Of a stretch of 64,000 nt of DNA, positions 48,122 to 56,881 are shown piece after piece. Made by a program: the position numbers and the translations under genes. The notes under the pieces are model-generated. The model was not told where the DNA came from. It ran no database searches and worked only from the letters and a program-made list of their open reading frames with translations. Origin of the DNA: Microtetraspora glauca (GTDB taxonomy: Bacteria; Actinomycetota; Actinomycetes; Streptosporangiales; Streptosporangiaceae). How positions within the stretch are numbered: position 1 is the stretch's first letter; every line of letters begins with the position of its first letter. The stretch spans positions 19,718 through 83,717 of the forward strand of contig BBYL01000025.1 of NCBI GenBank assembly GCA_001570385.1, read 5' to 3'.

Positions 48122-48559
48122 TCAGGACAGTGGAGTCGCGCCCTCGGGCCACCAGTCCCCGGCGCCGTACGGGTCGGCCAGCGGCTGGGAGCCGTGCTCG
48201 TGGACGATGCGCCACTCGTCGTTCTCGCGGCGGACCAGCCAGGTCATCCGCATGCGCAGCCGCCCGACCTTGCCGTCGCCCACGATGTCGTAGTCGACGA
48301 CGCCGCAGACCTGGGCGAGGGTGTCGCTCTCGAAGGTGAACGGACCCTCGACCCAGCGGAACGCGGTGATGCTGATCGGCGCCTCGAAGTAGGCCCGCCA
48401 GCCGGCCGCGATCCGGTCGCCGCCGCGGGTGGTCCAGCGCGGACCCTCGACGAAGACGTACGCGTCGGCCTCCGGGGAGAACGTCTCCAGCACGCCGTCC
48501 AGGCTCCGGTTCATGACTGCGGTGAGCATGGCCTCCGCCGTGCCGAGCGGTGTCCTCAT
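48122..48559 (-). CDS. SnoaL/NTF2-like protein
   Basis: This 145-residue cone-shaped fold has strands TTRGGDRIAAGWRAYF, ITAFRWVEGPFTFES and the closing EWRIVHEHGSQPL. Members include ketosteroid isomerase, dehydratases and polyketide cyclases, and many only bind ligands. It is first in its unit behind operator site 4. The SD GGGAAAGG lies eight bases before the ATG. Confidence 0.8.
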   Translation of the reverse strand: MRTPLGTAEAMLTAVMNRSLDGVLETFSPEADAYVFVEGPRWTTRGGDRIAAGWRAYFEAPISITAFRWVEGPFTFESDTLAQVCGVVDYDIVGDGKVGRLRMRMTWLVRRENDEWRIVHEHGSQPLADPYGAGDWWPEGATPLS

Positions 48560-48587
48560 CAGTAGCGCCTTTCCCCGAACTCAATTG

Positions 48588-48612
48588 ATTCCACTATGTG
48601 GAACGATGTTTC
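48588..48612 (-). promoter_or_regulatory. Cluster operator, site 4
   Basis: On the minus strand GAAAC-ATC-GTTCCA-CATAG-TGGAAT, four bases after the -10 box at 48617-48622 and 29 bp before the NTF2-like start. Confidence 0.8.
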
Positions 48613-48616
48613 GAGG

Positions 48617-48646
48617 AGACTAATTGTCTGAGGTATCAGGGGTCAA
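48617..48646 (-). promoter_or_regulatory. Promoter of the NTF2-VOC-SDR unit
   Basis: On the minus strand TTGACC (48646-48641) and TAGTCT (48622-48617), 18-base spacer, in an AT-rich gap. Confidence 0.65.
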
Positions 48647-48667
48647 GGGTGCGGGCTCCGTGCGGGC

Positions 48668-49663
48668 TCATTCGGGGGCGACCCGGACGATCGCCTTGCC
48701 GACGTTGCGGCCGGCCATGAGCCGGCAGAACGCGGCGGGCGCCGCGTCGAGGCCCTCGTGGACGTCCTCCAGCAGGCGGAGCCGCCCGTCCGCGACGAGC
48801 GCGCCGACCCTGCGGGTGAACCGGGGCCGCAGGTCCTCGTGGTCGTAGACGACGAACCCGTGCACGACGGCCCGCGTCCGCATCAGCAGCCCGGCGGGCA
48901 GGACGGTCTGGCCGCCCACCTCGTTGGCGTGCTCCGGAAGCCCGCACAACACCACCCGGGCGCCGACAGCCAGCCGGTCGAGCACGCCGTCAAGGACCGC
49001 GCGCCCCGCCATGTGGAGGTATCCGTCCACGCCGTCCGGGCAGGCCGCGGTGAGGGCCTCCGTCCAGGACGGATCGTGGCGGTCCACGGCCGCCGCGTAG
49101 CCGAACCGCTCGACCGCGATCCGGCACTTCTCCGGGCCGCCGGCGATCGCGACCGTACGGGCTCCCGCGAGCGCGGCGAGTTGTCCGGCCACGCCGCCGA
49201 CGCCGCCGGTCGCCGAGGACACCACGACGGTGTCGCCCACCGTGGGGCGCAGCAGCCGGGTGACCGTCGCGTACGCGGTCAGGCCGGGCGAGCCGAGCGC
49301 GCCGAGTACGGCGGTGCGCGGCACGCCGGGAGGCGTGGTCGCCGGGCGCAGCGACGCGGCGGGGACGGCGGCGTACTCCTGCCAGCCGGTCTCGGCCACG
49401 ACCCACTCGCCCGTGTCCACGACCCGGGCGATGGCCCGCCCGGGTACGAGGTCGCCGGGACGCACGGGCGGATGGCCGAGGTCCCTGCCGGTCAGCGTGC
49501 CCCTGATGTACGGGTCCAGGGAGAGGTCGACGGTGCGGACCAGCACCTCTCCCGGGCCCGGCGGCACGAGCCCGACCGTCTCCACGCGGAAGTCGGCCGG
49601 GGCGGGCACGCCTTCCGGGCGCCGGGCGAGGACGATCCTGCGCTGGGTGGCAGGGAGGGTCAT
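48668..49663 (-). CDS. Zinc-independent medium-chain (MDR) NADPH oxidoreductase
   Basis: This 331-residue protein has the quinone-reductase/2-alkenal-reductase layout: VDLSLDPYIRGTL near the N-terminus and NADPH motif VVSSATGGVGGVAGQLA, with no catalytic zinc cysteine cluster. The family reduces alpha,beta-unsaturated ketones or aldehydes. The ATG at 49663 overlaps the lipocalin-like stop (ATGA), so the two are coupled. Confidence 0.85.
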   Translation of the reverse strand: MTLPATQRRIVLARRPEGVPAPADFRVETVGLVPPGPGEVLVRTVDLSLDPYIRGTLTGRDLGHPPVRPGDLVPGRAIARVVDTGEWVVAETGWQEYAAVPAASLRPATTPPGVPRTAVLGALGSPGLTAYATVTRLLRPTVGDTVVVSSATGGVGGVAGQLAALAGARTVAIAGGPEKCRIAVERFGYAAAVDRHDPSWTEALTAACPDGVDGYLHMAGRAVLDGVLDRLAVGARVVLCGLPEHANEVGGQTVLPAGLLMRTRAVVHGFVVYDHEDLRPRFTRRVGALVADGRLRLLEDVHEGLDAAPAAFCRLMAGRNVGKAIVRVAPE

Positions 49664-50115
49664 GCGATCCGCTTCTCGTTGATCAGAGTGCGCTTCACGC
49701 AGACGCCGTTCTCCAGCCACTGCCAGACGCGGGTCCTGTTGTCGCCGTCGTCGCTGAGGACGATCATCTCGAACAGCCGCTGGTCCAGCTCGTCGTCGGC
49801 GGCCTTGAACCGCCAGGTGAGGTACGCGGTGTTGTCGTCGAGGCACCAGGTCACGCCCTTGATGCGCTCGGTGTCGAAGTACAGGCGGCCGCCGCCGTCG
49901 TAGGTGCCGGGGAAGGTGTACTCCTCGGTCCGGCCGTCCTCCCAGCGGTACCGGTTGACCTGCACGTACTGATCCGGGCGCTCCGGCGGGAACACACAGC
50001 TCAGGTGGGACGCGTGCTGGTCGACGATCGTTCCCGAGCGGTCCACGTGGGTGTAGGTGCCCTCCCACTCACCCTCGTGCCTGGCGAGCAGCGGCATGCC
50101 TTCGCGAATGTTCAC
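49660..50115 (-). CDS. Lipocalin-like (DUF3598-type) small protein, paralogue 2
   Basis: This 151-residue protein begins NIREGMPLLARHEGEWEGT and has the strands YVQVNRYRWEDGRTEEYTF and TRVWQWLENGVCVKRTLI. It shares the WEGTYTH signature and the closing TLINEKRI with paralogues 1 and 3. It starts at GTG 50115 and is coupled to the MDR gene. Operator site 5 lies 51 bp upstream. Confidence 0.55.
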   Translation of the reverse strand: MNIREGMPLLARHEGEWEGTYTHVDRSGTIVDQHASHLSCVFPPERPDQYVQVNRYRWEDGRTEEYTFPGTYDGGGRLYFDTERIKGVTWCLDDNTAYLTWRFKAADDELDQRLFEMIVLSDDGDNRTRVWQWLENGVCVKRTLINEKRIA

Positions 50116-50165
50116 GCGTCACTCTTTCTCTCTGGTCACGCTTGCCGAGCCCAGAGTTACACGAT

Positions 50166-50190
50166 GAAACGCCGTTCCGCTAGAGGGAAC
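50166..50190 (+). promoter_or_regulatory. Cluster operator, site 5
   Basis: GAAAC-GCC-GTTCCG-CTAGA-GGGAAC, between the divergent lipocalin-like gene and gntR. It can serve both, including autoregulation. Confidence 0.75.
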
Positions 50191-50231
50191 ATGAGGCTGA
50201 GTTTCGCGCCCACTGTGGTTAGGCTGGGGGC

Positions 50232-50969
50232 GTGTCCACCGATCGTGTTTTGGCACCCGCGTACCAGGACCTGGCCGACCGACTGCGTGAGCAGATCCTC
50301 GCCGGGGAGCTCCAGCCGGGGGACCGGCTTCCCGTGGAGCCCGAGTTGTGCGCGATCTACGGCGTGAGCCGGAGCACCGTGCGCGAGGCGCTGCGGGTCC
50401 TCTCCAGCGAGCGCCTGCTCGTCACCCGGCGAGGGGTGGCCGGGGGGAGCTTCGTCGTCCACCCCGAGCCCGAGCACATCAGCAGCTACCTGCGCTCCAG
50501 CCTCGCGCTGTTCACCGACTCGGGTTCGGTCGCCAACCTGCTGGAGGTGCGCGGCCTGCTGGAGGTGCCCGCGGCGGGGCTGGCCGCCGCGCGCCGGACG
50601 CCGGAGCAGCTCGACGCCCTGCGGCGCACGCTGTTCGATCCGGGGCGGCTTTCTGGCGAGCACACCTACGCGGCGAACCGGCAGTTCCACAAGGCGCTGC
50701 TGGAGGCGGCGGGCAACCCGCTGCTCGACGCGGTGGCCGCGCCCGTGTTCGGCGTGCTGGAGGGCCGGTTCGCCAGGAACGAGGCGGACGACGGCTTCTG
50801 GGACCGAGTCGACAAGGACCACCGGGAGATTTACGCGTGCGTCGAGGCCGGGGACTCCCGCGGAGCGGAGCGGGCCCAGAGCGAGCACCTGGAGCATCTG
50901 CGCGCCACGTACTCCCGCATCGACCGCGAGCGGCGGGGCGAACCCGGAGAACCCACATCGCAAAACTGA
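50232..50969 (+). CDS. GntR-family regulator, FadR (FCD) subgroup
   Basis: This 245-residue protein has a winged helix at about 10-80 (GDRLPVEPELCAIYGVSRST, then VREALRVLSSERLLVTRR) and a helical FCD ligand domain (about 95-230) with FHKALLEAAGNPLLDA. FCD domains sense organic acids or acyl-CoAs. It sits at the centre of the catabolic region and ends two bases into operator site 6. It is the only candidate regulator of region 5 in the window. The repeat type seen here would also fit an IclR regulator encoded elsewhere. Confidence 0.87.
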   Translation: MSTDRVLAPAYQDLADRLREQILAGELQPGDRLPVEPELCAIYGVSRSTVREALRVLSSERLLVTRRGVAGGSFVVHPEPEHISSYLRSSLALFTDSGSVANLLEVRGLLEVPAAGLAAARRTPEQLDALRRTLFDPGRLSGEHTYAANRQFHKALLEAAGNPLLDAVAAPVFGVLEGRFARNEADDGFWDRVDKDHREIYACVEAGDSRGAERAQSEHLEHLRATYSRIDRERRGEPGEPTSQN

Positions 50970-50992
50970 AACGCTGTTAACGTCAGCGGAAC
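50968..50992 (+). promoter_or_regulatory. Cluster operator, site 6
   Basis: GAAAC-GCT-GTTAAC-GTCAG-CGGAAC. One inner half is degenerate. Unlike the other sites it lies upstream of its promoter's -35 box. Confidence 0.65.
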
Positions 50993-50998
50993 AAGCCC

Positions 50999-51027
50999 TT
51001 GACCCTCAAACATCAGACCTTTAGGCT
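50999..51027 (+). promoter_or_regulatory. Promoter of the 13-gene CoA-catabolism operon
   Basis: TTGACC (50999-51004) and TAGGCT (51022-51027), 17-base spacer. The -10 is identical to that at 41530. The spacer holds AAACATCAGACC (51008-51019), also present at 41490-41501. Confidence 0.65.
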
Positions 51028-51063
51028 CTGCCGCGTAAGGACAGGTCTGGGTAAGGGGCGTCA

Positions 51064-51585
51064 ATGGGTGTCAAGCCAGGGTGGCAAGGTCGGTTCTTCG
51101 AGGACTTCGAGATCGGCGACGTCTATCAGCATCCGCTCGGCAGAACGGTGTCCGAGGCGGACAACACCTGGTTCACGTTGCTGACGATGAACACCAACCA
51201 GATGCACTTCAACTCCGAGTACGCGGCGCGTTCGGAGTTCGGCCGGCCGCTCGTCGTCTCCACCTTCACGGTGGCGATCGCGGTCGGCCAGAGCGTCACC
51301 GACCTCACCCAGAACGCGTTCGCCAACCTCGGCTGGGGCGACATCCGGATGACCCATCCGGTGTTCGCGGGCGACACGCTCTGGAGCGAGTCGATCGTGC
51401 TGGAGAAGCGCGAGTCGGCCAGCCGCCCGCACGCCGGCATCGTCACCGTGCGCACCCGCACCATCAACCAGGACGGCAAGGAGGTCTGCTCGTTCAAGCG
51501 GACCTTCTACGTCTACCGGCGCGGCGCCGAGCAGATCGAGGGCGTGTTCCCGACGGCCGAGCAGCCGCTCACGCTGGAGGACTGA
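51064..51585 (+). CDS. MaoC-type (hot-dog) acyl-CoA hydratase
   Basis: This 173-residue hot-dog protein begins GRFFEDFEIGDVYQHPLGRT. The hydratase motif reads DNTWFTLLTMNTNQMHFN, with catalytic N and H, and later RPHAGIVTVRTRTINQDG. This form resembles hydratases that work beside CitE lyases on branched or dicarboxylic enoyl-CoAs. It opens the 13-gene operon that runs to 61933 with almost no gaps. Confidence 0.85.
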   Translation: MGVKPGWQGRFFEDFEIGDVYQHPLGRTVSEADNTWFTLLTMNTNQMHFNSEYAARSEFGRPLVVSTFTVAIAVGQSVTDLTQNAFANLGWGDIRMTHPVFAGDTLWSESIVLEKRESASRPHAGIVTVRTRTINQDGKEVCSFKRTFYVYRRGAEQIEGVFPTAEQPLTLED

Positions 51586-52619
51586 TGCGCATCACGTACG
51601 GCCCCTGGGGCGAGACGCTGGAGGAGCTCGCGGACGCGGCGCGCGCGGCCGAGCGGGCCGGCGCCGAGATCGTGTGGGTTCCCGAGATGCACCGCAGCGC
51701 GATCGGCTCGGCCGCGGCGCTGACCCAGGCCACCCGCACCGCCGGCATCGGAACGGCCATCGCGCTCGCCTTCACGCGCAGCCCCATGGTGACCGCGCTC
51801 GAGGCGCTCGACATCGACGAGCTGTGCGGCGGCAGGTTCGTCCTCGGCCTGGGCACGGGCGTGCAGCGGCTCAACGAGGACTGGCACAACGTCCCGTGGG
51901 GCAAGCCGGTCGGACGGCTCCGCGAGACCGTCCGCGACATCCGGCACTTCTGGGCCAACTGCACCACCGGCGAGCCGATGCTCCTTTCGGGCGAGCACGC
52001 CCCGATGCGGATCCGCGGCTACCGCCGCCCGTTCCCGGTCACGCGCACCGACATCCCGATCTACCTCGCGGCGGTCGGCCCCGCCATGACCAGGCTCGCC
52101 GCCGAGATCGGCGACGGCTGGATCTCGCACGAGCTGTGCTCCCCGGCGTACCTCGCCGAGCGCATCCTCCCGGAGGTGGAGGCGGGGCTCGCCAAGGCGC
52201 CGGGCAAGGAGCGCGGCGACCTCGACCTCGTGGTCTCCGCCTGCTGCTCCGTGGACGCGGACGCGTCCGTCGCGCGCCGCCGGGTCGCGGGGCTCGTCGG
52301 CTTCTACGCCAGCGTGCGCAGCTACGCCGACTTCTTCGCCTTCCACGGACTCGCGGAGGAGCAGGCCGCCGTGGTCGAGACCTTCAGATCGGGACGCGGC
52401 GCCGACCACCTCGCCGACGTCGTGCCGGACCGGATGGCCGACGCGGTCACGCTCTCCGGCAGCCCGGACGACGTGCGGGCCCGGCTCGCCGCGTACGAGG
52501 GCCTCGCCGACACCGTCAAGCTCACCCCGCCCACGCACGGCCTTCCCGGGGCCGAGACCAGGGCGGCGCAGAAGTCGATCATCCAGCTCATCGCCGACAT
52601 CACAGGAGGGCGCGCGTGA
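51585..52619 (+). CDS. LLM-class (F420-dependent type) oxidoreductase
   Basis: This 344-residue TIM-barrel flavin/F420 enzyme has motifs AGAEIVWVPEMHRSA, GGRFVLGLGTGVQRLNEDW and IPIYLAAVGPAMTRLAAEIG. F420 rather than FMN is likely in an actinomycete, but the cofactor cannot be read from sequence. The ATG overlaps the hydratase stop (TGATG). It could reduce an enoyl or imine intermediate. Confidence 0.85.
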   Translation: MRITYGPWGETLEELADAARAAERAGAEIVWVPEMHRSAIGSAAALTQATRTAGIGTAIALAFTRSPMVTALEALDIDELCGGRFVLGLGTGVQRLNEDWHNVPWGKPVGRLRETVRDIRHFWANCTTGEPMLLSGEHAPMRIRGYRRPFPVTRTDIPIYLAAVGPAMTRLAAEIGDGWISHELCSPAYLAERILPEVEAGLAKAPGKERGDLDLVVSACCSVDADASVARRRVAGLVGFYASVRSYADFFAFHGLAEEQAAVVETFRSGRGADHLADVVPDRMADAVTLSGSPDDVRARLAAYEGLADTVKLTPPTHGLPGAETRAAQKSIIQLIADITGGRA

Positions 52620-53818
52620 GACCGCTCGAAGACGTCAGGATCATCGCCGTCGAGCAGTACGGCGCCGGCCCGTTCGGCAGCGTGCACCTCGCCGACCTCG
52701 GCGCCGAGATCATCAAGATCGAGGACCCGCGCGTCGGCGGTGACGTGGGGCGCTACGTGCCTCCGTACACCGAGGGCGAGGACTCGCTCTTCTTCGAGGC
52801 GTTCAACCGGGGCAAGCGGAGCCTGTCCCTCGACCTCGGCACCGAGGAGGGGCGGGCGGTCTTCGAGGACCTCGTACGCGTCAGCGACGCCGTCTACAGC
52901 AACCTGCGCGGCGACGTGCCGGCCAAGATGCGCATCACCTACGACGACCTGAAGCACCTCAACCCAGCGATCGTCTGCTGCTCGCTCACCGGGTTCGGCA
53001 TGAGCGGCCCCCGGCGGCGCGAGCCCGGATACGACTACATCCTGCAGGGACTCGCCGGATGGATGGACATCACCGGCGAGCCCGAGGGGCCCCCGACGAA
53101 GTCGGGACTGTCGATGGTCGACTACTCCGGAGGCTTCGTCGCGGCGATCTCGCTGCTCGCCGGGCTGCACGCGGCGCGCAGGGACGGCGTGGGCATGGAC
53201 TGCGACGTCAGCCTGTACGACACCGCCATCGGGCTGCTGACCTACCCCGCCGCCTGGCATCTCAACGAGGGCTTCGTCCCGGTCCGCACGCGGCACTCCG
53301 CCCACCCGTCGCTGGTGCCGTTCCAGGCGTTCGAGGCGCGGGACGGCTGGCTCGTCGTCGGGTGCGCCAAGGAGAAGTTCTGGCAGCGGCTCACCGAGGT
53401 CATCGGGCACCCCGAGTGGGCGGCCGACCCCCGGTTCGCCACGTTCGCCGACCGCAGGAACAACCAGGACGTCCTGCTGCCCCTGCTTGAAGAGATCTTC
53501 AGGCGGCGCACCGTCGCCGAGTGGCTGCCGCCGCTCTACGCCGCGTCGATCCCGTGCGGCCCGATCAACGACGTCGCGGCGGCCCTGACCGAGGAGCACA
53601 CCCTGGCCAGGGACCTGGTCGTGGAGACCGAGCACCCGGTCTGGGGCACCGTCCGCCAGGTGGCCTCCCCGGTCCGCGTCGGCGACGAGCGCCCGGCCTA
53701 CCGGCGGGCGCCGCGCCGCAACGAGGACTTCGGCCACGTCACGCGCGGCCTGCTCGGGTACGACGACGAGAAGGTGGCGGCGCTGACCGAGGCGGGTGCG
53801 TTCGGGGCGTCCGCGTGA
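52616..53818 (+). CDS. CaiB/BaiF family III CoA-transferase
   Basis: This 400-residue enzyme has the N-terminal motif GAGPFGSVHLADLGAEIIKI and the catalytic aspartate D169 (SGLSMVDYSGG), at the same residue number as in formyl-CoA transferase. It moves CoA between carboxylic acids, so an acid in this pathway is activated without ATP. The GTG has GGAGG five bases upstream and overlaps the previous stop. Confidence 0.9.
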   Translation: MRPLEDVRIIAVEQYGAGPFGSVHLADLGAEIIKIEDPRVGGDVGRYVPPYTEGEDSLFFEAFNRGKRSLSLDLGTEEGRAVFEDLVRVSDAVYSNLRGDVPAKMRITYDDLKHLNPAIVCCSLTGFGMSGPRRREPGYDYILQGLAGWMDITGEPEGPPTKSGLSMVDYSGGFVAAISLLAGLHAARRDGVGMDCDVSLYDTAIGLLTYPAAWHLNEGFVPVRTRHSAHPSLVPFQAFEARDGWLVVGCAKEKFWQRLTEVIGHPEWAADPRFATFADRRNNQDVLLPLLEEIFRRRTVAEWLPPLYAASIPCGPINDVAAALTEEHTLARDLVVETEHPVWGTVRQVASPVRVGDERPAYRRAPRRNEDFGHVTRGLLGYDDEKVAALTEAGAFGASA

Positions 53819-55224
53819 CCGCCGCACGCGACCTCGCCGAGTGGGCGACGCGCCTGCGCCCGGACGACGTGCCCGGGGACGTGCGCGACGCGGCGTGCCG
53901 GCACCTGCTCGACGGGTTCGGCACCGCGCTCGCCGCCGGCCGTACCGGAGCGGCGGCCCCCGCGCTCGCGGTCGCCCGAGGGCTCGGCGGCGCCCCCGAG
54001 TCGGCGTTGCTCGGCACGGGAGAGCGAGGGTCCGCCGTCGCGGCGGCCCTCGCCACCGGCACGCTCGTGCACGCGCTCGACTTCGACGACACCCATGCCG
54101 GAGGGCTCGTGCACGCCACCGCCGTGGTGCTGCCCGCGGCCCTCGCCGTCGGCGAGCAGGTCGGCGCGTCCGGCGCCGAGGTCCTGGCCGCCGCCGTGGC
54201 GGGCTACGAGGCGGTGTGCCGCGTCGCGGCCGCCGCGCCGCACGCCTTCCACGCGCGCGGCCTGCACGCGACCATGACGTGCGGCGTGCTGTCCGCGGCG
54301 GTCGTCGCGGCCCGGCTGCTGCGGCTCGGCCCCGAGACGACCGTCGACGCGCTGGGCATCGCGGGCAGTCAGGCGGGCGGCCTGCTGGAGTTCCTGTCCA
54401 CGGGCGCGTCCACCAAGCAGCTCCACCCCGGATTCGCCTCGGCCTCGGGCATCCTCGCCGCCCGGCTCGCGGCGGCCGGCGCCAGCGGGCCGGACAGCGT
54501 GCTCGAAGGGCCGCACGGCCTGTACGCGGCGCTCGCCGGTCGGACCGTGGACGCCGCGAGCGTCACGCGCGGGCTGGGGGAGACGTGGGAGACCACCCGC
54601 GTCGGCATCAAGCCGTACCCCGCCTGCCAGCTCATGCACGCGACCCTCGACGCCGTCGCCGAGGCGATGCGCGCGGCGGGCATTCAGCGGATCGAGGCCG
54701 CCGAGGCGGCCGGGCTGGTCGAGGTGATCGCCGACGTGCACCCGGACAGCGCGTCCATCGTGTGCGAGCCCGCGGACCGCAAGGTGGCTCCGCGCACACC
54801 GTACGACGCCAAGTTCTCGTTGCCGTGGAGCGTGGCGGCGCTGCTCCTCGACGGCGAGGTCACGCTCGGCACGTACGCGCCCGGCTCCCTGGAGCGGCCC
54901 GAGGCGGCCGCCCTGGCCACCCGCGTGCGCACGGTCGTCACCCCGGGTGAAGGGGTGGCCGCCGACGCGCACGGACGCGTGCTCCTGCGGTTCGCGGACG
55001 GGCGCGAGATCGAGGGCCGGGTGCCTCGCAGCGTCGGCGGCCCCGACCGCCCGCTCGGCGACGCCGCGCTGCACGCGAAGTTCACCGCCAACGCCGGAGG
55101 CCCGTCCGATGAGGCGGGCGAGCTGGCCCGCAGGGTGCGCGGCCTCGCCGCCGAGCCCGACCTGTCCACCATCGTCGCACTCGCCGACCGGCTCGCCCGG
55201 CCGGTGCCGGAGGAACAGAAATGA
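53815..55224 (+). CDS. MmgE/PrpD-family protein, copy 1
   Basis: This 469-residue protein belongs to the family of 2-methylcitrate dehydratase PrpD and cis-aconitate decarboxylase. Motifs are HALDFDDTHAGGLVHATA, GLHATMTCGVLSAAV and KPYPACQLMHATLDA. The chemistry is dehydration or decarboxylation of a tricarboxylic-like acid. It is coupled by GTGA to the CoA-transferase. A second member lies at 62022-63434 on the other strand. Confidence 0.88.
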   Translation: MTAARDLAEWATRLRPDDVPGDVRDAACRHLLDGFGTALAAGRTGAAAPALAVARGLGGAPESALLGTGERGSAVAAALATGTLVHALDFDDTHAGGLVHATAVVLPAALAVGEQVGASGAEVLAAAVAGYEAVCRVAAAAPHAFHARGLHATMTCGVLSAAVVAARLLRLGPETTVDALGIAGSQAGGLLEFLSTGASTKQLHPGFASASGILAARLAAAGASGPDSVLEGPHGLYAALAGRTVDAASVTRGLGETWETTRVGIKPYPACQLMHATLDAVAEAMRAAGIQRIEAAEAAGLVEVIADVHPDSASIVCEPADRKVAPRTPYDAKFSLPWSVAALLLDGEVTLGTYAPGSLERPEAAALATRVRTVVTPGEGVAADAHGRVLLRFADGREIEGRVPRSVGGPDRPLGDAALHAKFTANAGGPSDEAGELARRVRGLAAEPDLSTIVALADRLARPVPEEQK

Positions 55225-56384
55225 CGCTGAACGCGATCCGTCCGAGCCACTTCCCGTGGTTCCGCTACGACGGTTACTCCTTCTCCCTTGGCCTGACGCA
55301 CGGCGAGGGCGCCTGGCTGTCCGGTCACTCCGCGAGCGAGTACGACCCCGAGTCCGGGCGTATCGTCGTGCGCGGCGGCATGACCGAGCAGGCCAGGACC
55401 GCCTACGCGAAGATCGGCGCGATCCTCGACGCCGCGGGGCTGTCCTTCGCCGACGTCACCCGCGTCACCGAGAACGTCACGGTCGCCGGCCTGGACGCCT
55501 ACGAGGAGGCCGCCGCCGTACGCGCCGAGATCTTCGGCGCGCACAACCCGGCCGTCACCACCGTGATCGTCGAGCGTCTGCTGCGCCCGGCCGCCTTCAT
55601 CGAGGTCGAGGTGCACGCGAGCAAGGGCGGGCCCGCGGCGCTGCCCGGCGGCGTGGCCGAGGCGCCGGACGGGGCGGTCTTCCTGCCCACCGTCCTGCCC
55701 GTCGACGAGCGCGGCGACGTGGTCCACGAGGGCGACCTGGTCGGCCAGTACGCCTACTGCCTCGACCAGGCCGACCGGCTGCTGCGCGGGGCCGGGCTGT
55801 CGCTGGACGCCGCCGTCACGACGTACGACTACACGACGCCGGCCACCCGCGACGTCTACCGCCGCACGCACCGCGTCCGCAAGGAACGGCTCGGCGGCGC
55901 GGGGGTCTTCCCGGGCGCCGGCGGCATCCTCATGAGCCGGCTGCACCGCCCCGGCGTGCTCGTCGCGCTCGACGTCACCGCGTCGCGGCACCCGCTGGAG
56001 GCGGTCAACCCCGGGTGGGCCCGCTACGACACCCTCACCTACACCCCCGGCGTCAAGGCCGGCGACATGCTGTGGATGAGCGGCTTCGCGTCGCTGGACA
56101 TGGAGACCCAGCAGGTCCTGCACCCGGGCGACGTGGTGGCCCAGGCCGAGGTCACGTACGACGCGATCCTCCAGGTCCTGGACGCCGCCGGCACCGGGCC
56201 CGAGCACCTGCTCTCGACGATCGAGTTCGTCTGCCCCGAGGGCCTGGCCGACTACCGCGGCGTCGCCGACGTGCGCAAGCGGCGGCTGCGCGACCCGTGG
56301 CCCGCGTCCACCGGCGCGATCTGCGCGGGGCTGCTCCGGCCGGAGTTCCTGATCGAGGTCTTCCCGGCGGCGGTGCTGCCGTGA
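55221..56384 (+). CDS. Triple RidA (YjgF/YER057c/UK114) domain protein
   Basis: This 387-residue protein has three consecutive RidA-like domains: about 10-135, 140-258 and 262-387. Each ends in the subunit-core strand, as in RLLRPAAFIEVEVHA, RLHRPGVLVALDVTA and LLRPEFLIEVFPA. RidA proteins hydrolyse enamines or imines and normally form trimers of single domains; here one chain may form the whole trimer. Its job may be to clear a nitrogenous or enol intermediate. Overlaps both neighbours by four bases. Confidence 0.75.
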   Translation: MTLNAIRPSHFPWFRYDGYSFSLGLTHGEGAWLSGHSASEYDPESGRIVVRGGMTEQARTAYAKIGAILDAAGLSFADVTRVTENVTVAGLDAYEEAAAVRAEIFGAHNPAVTTVIVERLLRPAAFIEVEVHASKGGPAALPGGVAEAPDGAVFLPTVLPVDERGDVVHEGDLVGQYAYCLDQADRLLRGAGLSLDAAVTTYDYTTPATRDVYRRTHRVRKERLGGAGVFPGAGGILMSRLHRPGVLVALDVTASRHPLEAVNPGWARYDTLTYTPGVKAGDMLWMSGFASLDMETQQVLHPGDVVAQAEVTYDAILQVLDAAGTGPEHLLSTIEFVCPEGLADYRGVADVRKRRLRDPWPASTGAICAGLLRPEFLIEVFPAAVLP

Positions 56385-56881
56385 GCCTGATGACCGAGGA
56401 GATCCGCGCGCTGGTCGGCCGGGAGGTGTCCTACACCGCTCCCGAGGAGCTGGGCCGGGCCGCGATCCGGTACTTCGCCCGCGCCGTCGGCGACGACAAC
56501 CCGCTCTACACCGACGACGCGTACGCCCGCGAGCACGGGTACGACGGCGTCATCGCGCCGCCCACGCTGATCTGCGAGACCAACCAGTACGCCGACCTGC
56601 GGCCGGACGCCGACGGCTACGCCGGACACGACTGGCACATCGACATCCCCGGCAGCCGGAAGGTCCGCGGCGGCAACACCTACACCTTCCACGAGCCGGT
56701 CCGGCCGGACGACGTGATCACCGCGACCTGGCGGCTCGACGGCGTCACCGAGCGGCGGAACTCCGCTGGGCAGGAGATGCTCGTCGTCTCCTCGGTCGCC
56801 ACCTACACCAACCAGCACGGCCGGCTGCTCGTCACGAACGAGGAGACCATCATCTTCGTCGCACTGAAGGAGGAGCGGTGA
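56381..56881 (+). CDS. MaoC-type FAS1-like dehydratase, N-half
   Basis: This 166-residue hot-dog protein begins VGREVSYTAPEELGRAAI and has the active region DDNPLYTDDAYAREHGYDGV followed by IAPPTLICETNQ. It resembles one half of two-subunit hydratases in steroid and fatty-acid degradation. The next gene is its probable partner. Confidence 0.82.
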   Translation: MSLMTEEIRALVGREVSYTAPEELGRAAIRYFARAVGDDNPLYTDDAYAREHGYDGVIAPPTLICETNQYADLRPDADGYAGHDWHIDIPGSRKVRGGNTYTFHEPVRPDDVITATWRLDGVTERRNSAGQEMLVVSSVATYTNQHGRLLVTNEETIIFVALKEER

